Of a DNA stretch of 63,843 nt, positions 29,479 to 38,152 are shown piece after piece; the first letter of the stretch is position 1, and each line of letters opens with the position of its first letter. Location of the stretch: positions 1 through 63,843 of the forward strand of contig JAJFUV010000075.1 in the NCBI GenBank assembly GCA_021372245.1. Reading direction: 5' to 3'. A program made the translations under genes and the position numbers. The notes beneath the pieces were generated by a model, which searched no databases, was not told where the DNA came from, and was given only the letters and a program-made list of their open reading frames with translations. The DNA comes from Terriglobales bacterium (GTDB lineage Bacteria; Acidobacteriota; Terriglobia; Bryobacterales; Bryobacteraceae).

Positions 29479-30387
29479 TCAACCCAATATCCTTTCCAGC
29501 ACCGCCATCCGGACTGCCACGCCATTCTCAACCTGATTGAGGATTACGGAGCGCTGCGAGTCGGCCACCTCGCTCGCGATCTCGCGGCCCCGGTTGATGG
29601 GCCCCGGATGCATGACGATCGCTTCCGGCCGCGCGAGCGACAGGTGCTCCAGCTGCAATCCGTAATAGCGGAAATACTCGCTGGCCGGGAATGCCGCTTC
29701 ATGCTGTCTTTCCAGTTGCACGCGCAACATCATGATGACGTCGGCACCGGTGATGGCCTCGCGGATATCGCATGTAAGGCTCACGCCCGGCGCGATGCGC
29801 GCCAGTTCCGGAGGCAGCAGGGAGGGCGGGCCGCACAGAACAATATCCACGCCGAACTTCGAAAGCAGGTACACGTTCGATCGGGCCACGCGGCTGTGCG
29901 CAATGTCTCCGATGATAGCGATGCGCAGGCCTTCCAGCGTGGGGCGGCGATCCAGGATCGTGCGCGCGTCGAGCAGGGCCTGGGTAGGGTGCTCGTGAGT
30001 GCCGTCGCCGGCGTTGACGATGGGCGTGGGCAGATAGCGCGCCAGAAAGTGCGGAGCGCCGGAGGCCGCGTGCCTCATGACGATCGCGTCGGGCCGCATG
30101 GCGGCCAACGTGTTCAGGGTGTCCACCAGAGATTCGCCCTTGGAGACGCTCGAACCGGCGGCGGTGATCGAAACCGCGTCGGCACCCAAGCGCTTGGCGG
30201 CGATCTCGAAGCTGGTCCGCGTGCGCGTGGACGCCTCATAGAACAGGTTCACGATCATCTTGCCGCGCAGGGTTTCCATGCGCTTGATAGGGGTGCCCTG
30301 TAACGCCTGGAAATCCTTGGCGCGAGTAAGGATGGATTCGATCTCCGCCCGGTCTAGCCGTTCGATACCAAGAAGACCTTTGGGCAT
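29479..30387 (-). CDS. pyrB: Aspartate carbamoyltransferase catalytic subunit
   Basis: A 302-residue enzyme joining carbamoyl phosphate and aspartate, the committed step of pyrimidine synthesis. The carbamoyl-phosphate loop STRTRTS is at 53-59, followed by SSVSKGESL, the HPTQALLD motif and the aspartate loop near RVQLERQHE. No PyrI regulatory gene is nearby, which fits control by PyrR instead. It starts three bases after the pyrR stop. Confidence 0.95.
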   Translation of the reverse strand: MPKGLLGIERLDRAEIESILTRAKDFQALQGTPIKRMETLRGKMIVNLFYEASTRTRTSFEIAAKRLGADAVSITAAGSSVSKGESLVDTLNTLAAMRPDAIVMRHAASGAPHFLARYLPTPIVNAGDGTHEHPTQALLDARTILDRRPTLEGLRIAIIGDIAHSRVARSNVYLLSKFGVDIVLCGPPSLLPPELARIAPGVSLTCDIREAITGADVIMMLRVQLERQHEAAFPASEYFRYYGLQLEHLSLARPEAIVMHPGPINRGREIASEVADSQRSVILNQVENGVAVRMAVLERILG

Positions 30388-30390
30388 GTG

Positions 30391-30945
30391 CTACTCCGCG
30401 ACCTTCTCGACCAGCAGGACTTTTTCCGTCTGGTCAATCTCCTGAAACTTCACCTCGATGATTTCGTTGGATGTGGTCTGCACCATGCGTCCGACATAGC
30501 GGGCCTCGATGGGCAGTTCACGGTGGCCGCGGTCGATCAACGCGAGCAACTGGACCCGCGAGGGCCGTCCTTGATCAAACAGCGCGTCCAGGGCCGCCCG
30601 CACCGTTCGCCCGGTGTATAGCACGTCATCGGTCAGCACGATGTCCTTGCCGGTGATCGGAAAGCCGAGCGTCGCCTCGTTCACAACGGGCGCCGGGCCC
30701 ACTGTCGACAGGTCGTCGCGATAGAGTTTGATGTCGAGCGTACCGACGGGAATCTTGCGGTTCTCCAGGGATTCGATCTTGCGCGCCAGCCGCTCGGCCA
30801 GGGGAACACCGCGGCGGCGAATGCCGACAAAAGCCAGTTTATCGAGGTCGGCGCTCTTCTCGAGCACCTCGTGCGCGAGGCGGACCAGCGTGCGATCCAT
30901 CTCCGAAGCGCTCATCAGTTGACATTTCACACGTGTAGCAGACAT
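30391..30945 (-). CDS. pyrR: Bifunctional pyr operon regulator / uracil phosphoribosyltransferase PyrR
   Basis: A 184-residue PRTase-fold protein. The PRPP-binding loop DDVLYTGRT and the IRRRGVPLAERLA segment are the PyrR marks. In other bacteria it binds pyr mRNA leaders in response to UMP and has weak UPRTase activity. The start is the ATG at 30945 with GGAGA nine bases upstream; a GTG at 30966 would put this RBS inside the gene. The leader upstream is short and I could not see the conserved PyrR anti-antiterminator loop, so control may be translational or by a hairpin. Confidence 0.93.
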   Translation of the reverse strand: MSATRVKCQLMSASEMDRTLVRLAHEVLEKSADLDKLAFVGIRRRGVPLAERLARKIESLENRKIPVGTLDIKLYRDDLSTVGPAPVVNEATLGFPITGKDIVLTDDVLYTGRTVRAALDALFDQGRPSRVQLLALIDRGHRELPIEARYVGRMVQTTSNEIIEVKFQEIDQTEKVLLVEKVAE

Positions 30946-31030
30946 GCAAGGCGTCTCCGAAGGCACAGGTTATCACATCGGCCCCTGCCCCAGTTTTCGC
31001 GATTTTCGGCCCCCGGGCCGGTGTGAGCGA

Positions 31031-31058
31031 TAATTACAGAGAAGTGAGGGTTTCGCAA
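31031..31058 (-). promoter_or_regulatory. Candidate promoter of the pyr operon
   Basis: Read on the minus strand, TTGCGA (31058-31053) and TAATTA (31036-31031) are separated by 16 bases. The resulting leader of roughly 80 bases to pyrR contains a GC-rich inverted repeat, CGGCCC/GGGCCG, at 31007-31020. The match to consensus is only moderate. Confidence 0.35.
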
Positions 31059-31093
31059 TTATAAGGCAATCTCTTCGATCGGCTGCGCTAGCG

Positions 31094-31672
31094 GTGTTAC
31101 TGGCCTGTTCAGCTTGGCCGGACGAGCCGCAAAGCCCGGCAGCCGCGCAACCGTACCAGCCACTCACCGCCAGCGAGCGGTGGCGTCACTACGGGAAGGA
31201 TCTCTTCTGGAATCCAATGGCAGGCTTCGGCGTCGCATCGGGCGCCGCCATCGCGCAGTGGCGTGATGACCCGACCGAATGGGGGCAAGGTGGAGAAGGG
31301 TTAGGAAGGCGACTGGCCCATCGTATTGCCCGCTCCACGGTGCGTGAGACTTGCGAGTCTGCCGGAGCAGCGTTGCTGCGCCACGACGTGCGTTACATCC
31401 CCAGCCGGGACACTCGTTTCTTGCCGCGTGTCACGCATGCAGTGGGGGCCAACTTCGTGACGCTAGACCGAAACGGCAACCGCGTCTTCCACACGTCGCG
31501 CCTCGCGGGCATCCTGGCCGGGGTGCTGGTGAGCCGGTATTGGATGCCGGACCGTTATGGCAGCACCTACCGTATTAGCCGAGGCATCGGTATACAGCTT
31601 GGCATCAGTTCCGCATACAATGTGCTGCGCGAGTTCACGCCGGACCTGAAGCGGGCACTTCACCGTAGATAG
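31094..31672 (+). CDS. Small exported protein of unknown function
   Basis: A 192-residue protein from the first usual start codon (GTG at 31094). That start gives MLLACSAWPDEPQ, a truncated-looking signal peptide with no positive n-region. The frame stays open upstream to 31034, and reading from an ATT at 31058 gives IIRQSLRSAALAVLLACS, a complete signal sequence, with TGAGGG at 31045-31050 seven bases ahead. The mature part is basic with Gly-rich hydrophobic stretches (MAGFGVASGAAIAQW, LAGILAGVLVSRYW), possibly membrane-associated. No family is recognised. It is divergent from pyrR and its stop lies seven bases from that of the convergent oxidoreductase. Confidence 0.7.
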   Translation: MLLACSAWPDEPQSPAAAQPYQPLTASERWRHYGKDLFWNPMAGFGVASGAAIAQWRDDPTEWGQGGEGLGRRLAHRIARSTVRETCESAGAALLRHDVRYIPSRDTRFLPRVTHAVGANFVTLDRNGNRVFHTSRLAGILAGVLVSRYWMPDRYGSTYRISRGIGIQLGISSAYNVLREFTPDLKRALHRR

Positions 31673-31678
31673 CAGTCC

Positions 31679-32887
31679 CTAAGCCGGAGCCTTCCCGTAA
31701 TCGCGGATCTTCATCGGCTCGCCGCCCTTCAGCGCCGACTGATGCGCCACAATGCCCGGCACCGTATAGGCAACGGCTTCCCACACGTTCACCGACGGGT
31801 GGCGGTCCTCGACGATGGCGTCGATGAATTCCTTTGTGATGAAAACGTGCGATCCGCCGTGCCCGCTCTTCACTCGCATGGATTCCGGCAGCCGCTCCCA
31901 ATGGTCCGGCTGCGCGAACTTCTCCTGATGCACATCCCCTTCCGGATAGCCGTTCGCGTCGATGGCCGTCTTGCCGTCCTTGCTGATGCTGACCACCGTA
32001 TTCGGCGAGCCCTCCGGCCGCGCCATGATGTACGACATGCGGTCGCCATAGAAAGCGCCCCGCTCGGTGCCGCCCGCAGCCACGTGCCAAAAAACGGATA
32101 TGCGGCTCGAATGTCCCCCGGAGGTCTTGAAGAATCCCGTCGTGTTCCAGAACGGATTCTTGTACTGGTTCGTCTGCAGCACCTCGTGGTTGTCGCCCCA
32201 GCCGACCGCCTGCACTTCAACCAGCCGCTCGCCGGTGACCGGCACGACCATGCCCGTGCAGTGAGTGGGATAGTGCATGGGGGGAAGGCCGTGACGCCAG
32301 GTAGGAAAGCCGCGGTCATCGAAATATAGCGACAACAGCCCTTCGTGATGGTACTCGGCCTCACTGTAGAAGATAGTGCCGAACTTGCCCGCGCGCGCCC
32401 ACTCCATGCAGGTCATCACTTCGGGCCGGTAGTAGCTGGTCTCGGCCATCATGTAACGAAGGCCGCTGCGCTTGACAGCGTCGATCAGCCGCTCGCACTC
32501 CTCGACGGACATGCCCGCCGGCACGGCGCTGATCACGTGCTTGCCTGCCTTGAACGCCTCCAGCGCCATCCAAACGTGCAGCGGCGCAGGCGTGAACACT
32601 CCCACCGCGTCAAGCTCCGGGTGCTTCAGCATGTCGCGATAGTTCTTGAATGTGTTTCCGCAGCGATACACGGTGGAGAGCTTCTCCAGCCGGTCCGGCC
32701 GTATGTCGCACACCGCGGTGACCTTCGCGTTGGGGTGCAAGTGCCACTGGAATGACGAACCGAAGCCACCCCCGACGATGCCTATGCGCACCGGTTTTCC
32801 GGTGGACGCCTTCGCTGTACCCTCTAACGCTCCCGCGCCAAACGCCGCGCCCGCACTCATCAAAAGACTGCGTCTACTGACCGCCAT
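31679..32887 (-). CDS. Gfo/Idh/MocA family oxidoreductase with Tat signal
   Basis: A 402-residue NAD(P)-dependent dehydrogenase. The N-terminus MAVSRRSLLMSAGAAFGAG is a twin-arginine signal. The Rossmann motif GIVGGGFGSSF follows, then AVPAGMSVEE in place of the usual EKP triplet (Val-Pro instead of Lys-Pro), so the active-site lysine at that position is missing. The C-terminal alpha/beta domain holds HYPTHCTG. Exported Gfo/Idh proteins of this type are abundant in Solibacter-like and planctomycete genomes; the substrate is probably a sugar or cyclitol derivative. Confidence 0.85.
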   Translation of the reverse strand: MAVSRRSLLMSAGAAFGAGALEGTAKASTGKPVRIGIVGGGFGSSFQWHLHPNAKVTAVCDIRPDRLEKLSTVYRCGNTFKNYRDMLKHPELDAVGVFTPAPLHVWMALEAFKAGKHVISAVPAGMSVEECERLIDAVKRSGLRYMMAETSYYRPEVMTCMEWARAGKFGTIFYSEAEYHHEGLLSLYFDDRGFPTWRHGLPPMHYPTHCTGMVVPVTGERLVEVQAVGWGDNHEVLQTNQYKNPFWNTTGFFKTSGGHSSRISVFWHVAAGGTERGAFYGDRMSYIMARPEGSPNTVVSISKDGKTAIDANGYPEGDVHQEKFAQPDHWERLPESMRVKSGHGGSHVFITKEFIDAIVEDRHPSVNVWEAVAYTVPGIVAHQSALKGGEPMKIRDYGKAPA

Positions 32888-32962
32888 TGCTTTCCTCCAG
32901 CCGTATCTCCGCGCCTTAAGAGCGCGAAGATAATCATCTTACCCTTCCACTCACAGGAATAG

Positions 32963-35900
32963 TCAGGCCGCCCGCGAGACCGGCGAGACCCGCAACTTAC
33001 GCAAGGCGAGTTCGCCCAGATTGCACAGAACAGCCAACGCCAGCAGTGCGGGCCACAGCCGCAGCAACGCCGGCTTGGCGCGCCCCGCCGGATCGAACAC
33101 CTGCCGCGGGTCCGGATTGAAGCGCCCGCCGGTAAAGCGGGCCACATTCTCCAGCAGTCCAGGATTGGAGCCGTACTCGCTCATTTCGCTCTCCTGCCGT
33201 AATACGCCGACTTCGGGAAATGCGCGCGACTCCTCGAGTGGGCGCACTCGAAACAACCCCTGCCGCTTGCCGATGTGCACCCTGCCTCGATAAGCTCCTT
33301 GCGCCAGCTTGGCGATGGGCACCGGTTGCATGAAGCCGTTCGGCCCGGAGACAAAAATGTCCGGCGCCTTCGTGGGTTCTTCGACATAACGGCTCAACCG
33401 ATAATCGACCACCAGTTCTTCGTTGGCGCTGTCGAAGCTCGCCGAAGCTTCCCCTGCTTGAGCGTGCGGCAGCAGGTCGCGCGCCATGTTGGACCAGAAC
33501 TTGTCGAAGCCGCTCCATCTCACCCATTTGGCCGCCCAGCGGCTCTTGGCGTCCGATGTGAACACGGCCACGCGCCCCAGTCCATATTGCCAGCGCACCA
33601 GCAGCGGATCCTTGCGATCCACACTCAAAACCGTCTCCGCGGTGGGCTTGCTCTGGAAGCGGACATAGCCGAGAAGTTCCGGCGCTTGATCTATGTTCAC
33701 TCCTTCCAGGATCTCGGTCTTGCCGGCTACAACCGGGCGAAATGGCTTTTCCACTACCGTGGAGCCGGAGTGTTCCAGGACGTCGCGCAGCAGAATCTGT
33801 TCGAGCCCCGCCGGATCGCTCATGAAGTACGACTTCCCCTTGGCCGTCACGGCCACCTTTTCGAGGTAGGAGCGATTGACGTCCTGGCCCAAGCCGACCG
33901 TGGAGATAGTGATGCGGTGGGCCTCGGCTTCACGGGCCAGGTTCATGCTGTCGCCTTCTTCGGAGATGCCGTCGGTGAGCAACACGACGTGCTTGAAAGT
34001 TGCCTTCACCGTAAGTACCCGGCGATAGGCTTCGGCCAGGGCCGGGGCAATCTGCGTGCCGCCGTCGGGCGTGATGCCGGAGATCAGGCGCACAATCAGC
34101 GAGCGGTCCTCGGCCCTGCGGATGGGGACGGCCCACTGGAACGAGTTATCGAAGATGAGCACGCCCACCGAATCGATGGGCCTCAGGTTCTGAACCACGC
34201 CGATGGCGGCCAGCCGCGCCAGTTCGATCTTCTTGCCCTCCATGGAACTGGACTTGTCGATAATCAGGATTACGCAAGTGCCTTCGGGCGAGCGCGGCGG
34301 TGCCACCTTGGCCGGCAATAGGCGATCGAGCGCGTCTTCCTCGCCTTTCTTCTCGATGTAAACATTGCGTTCGCCGCCGATCACCAACACCCCGCCGCCC
34401 TGCCTGACGTATTCCTCCAGGCGCTTCTTTTCAGCGGACGAAAGGGATTCAAGATCCCAATTGTTGAACGCCAAAAGCTCGTAGCTCTCCCACTTCTCGC
34501 GCTTCCAATCGTTCGAGCCCACCACCTTAAAGCGGCCGGCTTCGAACGTTTTCAGCAGGTGCGCCTCGGTGCCGGCAGGATCGTCCGAAATCCAAAGGAT
34601 ACGCGGCCTGCGAAGATTGACCGCTTGGGCGAAGCGCACTTCCCCCAGGCCCTCGGCGCGGATCGCGCCGGCCAGGTCCACAGCTCCATCCGCGGCAACC
34701 ACCGAGTGTGCGCGGATTTCGTTCACACCAGCATCCAGCTTCGCCGGAACCGCACCCAGAACTTTGCCGTCAGCCGCCATCTCGACCACGGCGGAAGTGA
34801 CCCGCGGAGATATGACCCTCAGATCCACCGGAAACCGCTCTCCGCTGAAAACCGTCCCCGGGATGCTCACGGATTCCAGGCCCAGGTCAGGCTTGGGGCG
34901 CCCCGCGAGCACGAACGTGTCGATAGGGATTCCGAGTTGTCCGGCCTGCCACGCGGCGCGCGCCACGCTGCCCCGGTTTTCCAGTCCGTCGGAAATCAAC
35001 ACAATACGCGGCACCATGTCCGAGGGCAGGCGGGTAGCGGCTTCCCGGACGGCAGCTTCGATGTCCGTGGCACGCCCCTCCTCGCCAAGTGTCGGGCGGA
35101 AGTTCCAGCGCGGGTTGTGTTCACCCGGCAAGGCTTCGCGTGTGACGCCTGCAAACGCTGTGACGCGCATCCGGTTGCGTCCGCGCGCTCCGTCCATGCG
35201 GTTGGCAAGTTCCGAGGCGCGCTTCAGGTCATCCGGCGCTACGCTCGAAGACGTGTCCACCAGGGCAGCCACGGCCACTTTGGTCTCGTACACCTTCATG
35301 GCCGGAGCAAACAACGCCGCCAGCACGGCTACGGCCATGGCAGCCTTCAATACAAACGCCGCGCGCGGGGCCAGCGTCGACGGCCAACGCCACCACGCAG
35401 AACGGCGCGCGCCATAGCGCCGCCATTCATAGACCAGGACAGCCGCGCCTGCCACCGCGAGCCACCGCCACAAATCGCGCGGCTGCGGCAGGCTGGACCC
35501 TCGAGACGGCACACCGTAACTCGTCTTCGGCGGCGCTTCCCAACGCGCCGTACCTAGCTCGGGAAGCGTGAGCGAATACGCCAGTTCGCGTCCTCCGGCG
35601 AGCACCCGCACGTTGCCGGGCGCACCCACGAAAAAGCGGAGTTGGTTGCCGTCGATGCTGAACGGCAGATCGCCGAGCGTGTCCGAAACGACACGCACGG
35701 GCCCGGCCGCCGCTTCCGGCGCGAGGGTCGTTTCCACCGAACCCGCGCTCGCTCCAGCCAGTTCCCAACGGCGGAACGCCTCCGGCGACAGCCAACGCAA
35801 GACGTTGGCGAAGACCAGCGGCGTGGTCAGTTCGTAGCGCTGTGGACCCGCGAGCGGGTGAAATCCGAACACCACACTGCGTGGCTTTCCCGGGCGAGCC

Positions 35901-37237
35901 ACAACCGCCGGGCCGAATCCGGTTTCCGCGAGTTGAATATCCGATGGCGCAGGCTCAAACACCTGGGTTGATGCGATTCGCGATCCCTGGCCGTGCAGCC
36001 CGGTTCCCAGTTCGTGCCCGGTGGACCAGCGCGTTATCGTCGCGTCGCGGACGGTGCGGCGCACAGGTACGGGCGAGGCGCCCGCGGGCGGGTCGATCCA
36101 AATGGCGTCGATCGCGGGCGGCGACGGCGGCCGGAACCCGTCTATCACCATGGCGCCCGCGTCCGGTTTGGGCCGATAATCCCGCGGATTCAGCCACCAC
36201 GCTTCCACACCGGCGCTCACGCTGAAGACCGGCCGCAGTAGCTCGGGATGAGCGGAGTACACGGCCACTTTCAGGGCCGTCTGTGCGGGGACCTCGATGA
36301 CGGCGCGGTTGTCGGCAGCCAGGTCGTCATCCGGGAGCAGACGCGCTTCGAGCCAGCCTGCGGCGCGTGTACGGTATTCGAAGGCGGCGGCGCCCTCCGT
36401 ACCCGGTGCGAGGTCCAAGCGGCGTGTCCCGACAGGAGCCCCGGCAAACTGCAGCACTACCGTGACCGTGCGCGGAGCCGGGGTGTGGTTGCGCACCGAA
36501 ATGTGGATCTCCCACGCGCCGGGATCGCTGTGCGAGCGCCGTAGACCGAACTTGGTGAAACCGCAATTGGAAATGTTCTCGCCCACCGGGAGCACGCGCA
36601 GGTTCGCGAACGAGCCCGCCGTGGCTTCACCGGGGGACACGCGGCCGGTGCCGGCGTAAACGATTTCACCCTTGCGGCGTCCCGAGCCCGCGAGCACCCG
36701 TTCAGCAAAAGCGAGCGCACCGTCCAGGTCCAACGCCGTCGATCCCGGCGAACTTGCGCGCAGCGCTGCTTCCACGGCGCCGCGGTTGGACTCGAAGCCG
36801 GTGGCGGGCGTCGCCAGCGCGTCGGCACGGATCAGCATCACGCGGTCGTTCGGCGGCAGTGTGCGCAGGTAACGGCCCAGTTCCCGACGGGCTTCGTCGA
36901 GAACCGTCCCGTTGTGCGAATGTGCCGCCATCCACGCCGAGGTATCGAGGACGAGGACGTGGTCGCGGCCCGACGCGGGCGATGCGCCCCAACGCAGTTG
37001 GGCCACGGCTAATGCCAGCAGGGCGAGGCCGAGCAATTGTAACAACAGGGAAAACGGCTGCTGAATCCGCTTTCGGCGCCGGGCTTCCACGGGTTTCTCC
37101 GCCGCTTGCCAGAAACGCAGTGTGGGGACGATCAACCGGCGGCGCGAGCGGTCCAGCAGATACAGCGCAACCACGACGGCGCTGGCCGCGCCGAACAACG
37201 AAACCAGTTCGAGGAGCGTGAGGTTGACCAGGTACAT
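32963..37237 (-). CDS. Very large BatA-like membrane protein with three VWA-type domains
   Basis: A 1424-residue protein. It opens as BatA/aerotolerance-type proteins do: helix 6-28, PTLRFWQAAEKP, helix about 62-80, then VWA1 (from about 92) with MIDAS LDTSAWM at 98, where the last Ser of DxSxS is lost. A beta-rich region and a second membrane pair near 590-650 precede VWA2 (VDTSSS, Asp661). A glutamine-amidotransferase-like domain (about 880-980, QGGGVLVIGGE) leads into VWA3 (IDKSSSM, Asp994) and a C-terminal beta region with a terminal helix. It looks like two such proteins joined. It lies 19 bases after DUF58 in a MoxR-DUF58-VWA operon and is a likely client of that AAA machine. Confidence 0.85.
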   Translation of the reverse strand: MYLVNLTLLELVSLFGAASAVVVALYLLDRSRRRLIVPTLRFWQAAEKPVEARRRKRIQQPFSLLLQLLGLALLALAVAQLRWGASPASGRDHVLVLDTSAWMAAHSHNGTVLDEARRELGRYLRTLPPNDRVMLIRADALATPATGFESNRGAVEAALRASSPGSTALDLDGALAFAERVLAGSGRRKGEIVYAGTGRVSPGEATAGSFANLRVLPVGENISNCGFTKFGLRRSHSDPGAWEIHISVRNHTPAPRTVTVVLQFAGAPVGTRRLDLAPGTEGAAAFEYRTRAAGWLEARLLPDDDLAADNRAVIEVPAQTALKVAVYSAHPELLRPVFSVSAGVEAWWLNPRDYRPKPDAGAMVIDGFRPPSPPAIDAIWIDPPAGASPVPVRRTVRDATITRWSTGHELGTGLHGQGSRIASTQVFEPAPSDIQLAETGFGPAVVARPGKPRSVVFGFHPLAGPQRYELTTPLVFANVLRWLSPEAFRRWELAGASAGSVETTLAPEAAAGPVRVVSDTLGDLPFSIDGNQLRFFVGAPGNVRVLAGGRELAYSLTLPELGTARWEAPPKTSYGVPSRGSSLPQPRDLWRWLAVAGAAVLVYEWRRYGARRSAWWRWPSTLAPRAAFVLKAAMAVAVLAALFAPAMKVYETKVAVAALVDTSSSVAPDDLKRASELANRMDGARGRNRMRVTAFAGVTREALPGEHNPRWNFRPTLGEEGRATDIEAAVREAATRLPSDMVPRIVLISDGLENRGSVARAAWQAGQLGIPIDTFVLAGRPKPDLGLESVSIPGTVFSGERFPVDLRVISPRVTSAVVEMAADGKVLGAVPAKLDAGVNEIRAHSVVAADGAVDLAGAIRAEGLGEVRFAQAVNLRRPRILWISDDPAGTEAHLLKTFEAGRFKVVGSNDWKREKWESYELLAFNNWDLESLSSAEKKRLEEYVRQGGGVLVIGGERNVYIEKKGEEDALDRLLPAKVAPPRSPEGTCVILIIDKSSSMEGKKIELARLAAIGVVQNLRPIDSVGVLIFDNSFQWAVPIRRAEDRSLIVRLISGITPDGGTQIAPALAEAYRRVLTVKATFKHVVLLTDGISEEGDSMNLAREAEAHRITISTVGLGQDVNRSYLEKVAVTAKGKSYFMSDPAGLEQILLRDVLEHSGSTVVEKPFRPVVAGKTEILEGVNIDQAPELLGYVRFQSKPTAETVLSVDRKDPLLVRWQYGLGRVAVFTSDAKSRWAAKWVRWSGFDKFWSNMARDLLPHAQAGEASASFDSANEELVVDYRLSRYVEEPTKAPDIFVSGPNGFMQPVPIAKLAQGAYRGRVHIGKRQGLFRVRPLEESRAFPEVGVLRQESEMSEYGSNPGLLENVARFTGGRFNPDPRQVFDPAGRAKPALLRLWPALLALAVLCNLGELALRKLRVSPVSRAA

Positions 37238-37256
37238 GCGCGCGTCCCGCCTGCCG

Positions 37257-38141
37257 TCAGGCGACTCCCGATATGCGCATCAACGGACCGAAAACAGCGT
37301 CTTCGATCGGCATACTGGTCGCCAAGCCCACGTATCTGCCGCCGTGGCGCGTGGCCAGGTTCTGCAGCACGCGGGCGTGCGCATCGAAGGCTTCCGTGTA
37401 GCGCGCACCGGCTTCGCGGTCTAAGCGGAGAATCATGGTTCGCGCATTCTCGGCATCTTCCAGTTCGATCTCCCCCTCCCAAGGAGGCGTACGATCATCG
37501 TCATCCCAAAGCTGGATCAGAAGCAGCTCGTGTTCGAAGTCCGCCAGGTATTGCAGCGGTTTTTCGCAGCCGGCCTCGTCCAGGAAATCCGAGATGACCA
37601 CGAGCAATCCCGGCTGCGCATGGGCGGCGATCAACTCCCTTGCAGCCGACATGAAGTCGCTCGCGCCCGCGGGTTGGAGCGCGGTGAGGAACTCCACCGC
37701 CGGCGCGAAGCGGTGCCTTCCCCCGCCGGCGCGAAACGGTTCGCCGAGTCCTCCTGCAAACGGCTGTATCAGGATCTTGTCCAGCCGCACGAGGCCGATG
37801 TAGGTCAAGGCCGCGGCCAGGCGCCGTGCGTAATTGAACTTGCCGCGCCCGCCTGTCGCCATCGAGAGGCTGGTATCCAGCAGGACTCGCACGGGAACCC
37901 GCGGTTCCACTTGAAAGAGCTTCAGAAACAGCTTCTCCAACCGCAGGTAGGCGCGCCAGTTGACCGCGCGCAGGTCGTCCCCATAATGAAAACGGCGGTG
38001 ATCCAGAAACTCCTGCCCGGCGCCGGAGAAGCGCGAGGCGTTCCGGCCGCCCACCAATCCCGGAAAGCTCTTCTGCCAGTGGATAGCCAGGCGCTCGAGT
38101 TTTTCGAGTAAGGTGCGATCTACCAGGGGCTCCTGCGCCAT
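37257..38141 (-). CDS. DUF58 domain-containing protein
   Basis: A 294-residue soluble protein. The DUF58 motif HYGDDLRAVNWRAYLR is followed by a VWA-like core with LLDTSLSM. DUF58 proteins are constant partners of MoxR ATPases and VWA proteins, but their biochemical role is unproven. I take the ATG at 38141. A TTG at 38156 overlaps the MoxR stop as TTGA and could be used by reinitiation, adding five residues. It is the second gene of the operon. Confidence 0.85.
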   Translation of the reverse strand: MAQEPLVDRTLLEKLERLAIHWQKSFPGLVGGRNASRFSGAGQEFLDHRRFHYGDDLRAVNWRAYLRLEKLFLKLFQVEPRVPVRVLLDTSLSMATGGRGKFNYARRLAAALTYIGLVRLDKILIQPFAGGLGEPFRAGGGRHRFAPAVEFLTALQPAGASDFMSAARELIAAHAQPGLLVVISDFLDEAGCEKPLQYLADFEHELLLIQLWDDDDRTPPWEGEIELEDAENARTMILRLDREAGARYTEAFDAHARVLQNLATRHGGRYVGLATSMPIEDAVFGPLMRISGVA

Positions 38142-38152
38142 GAGCGGACGAC

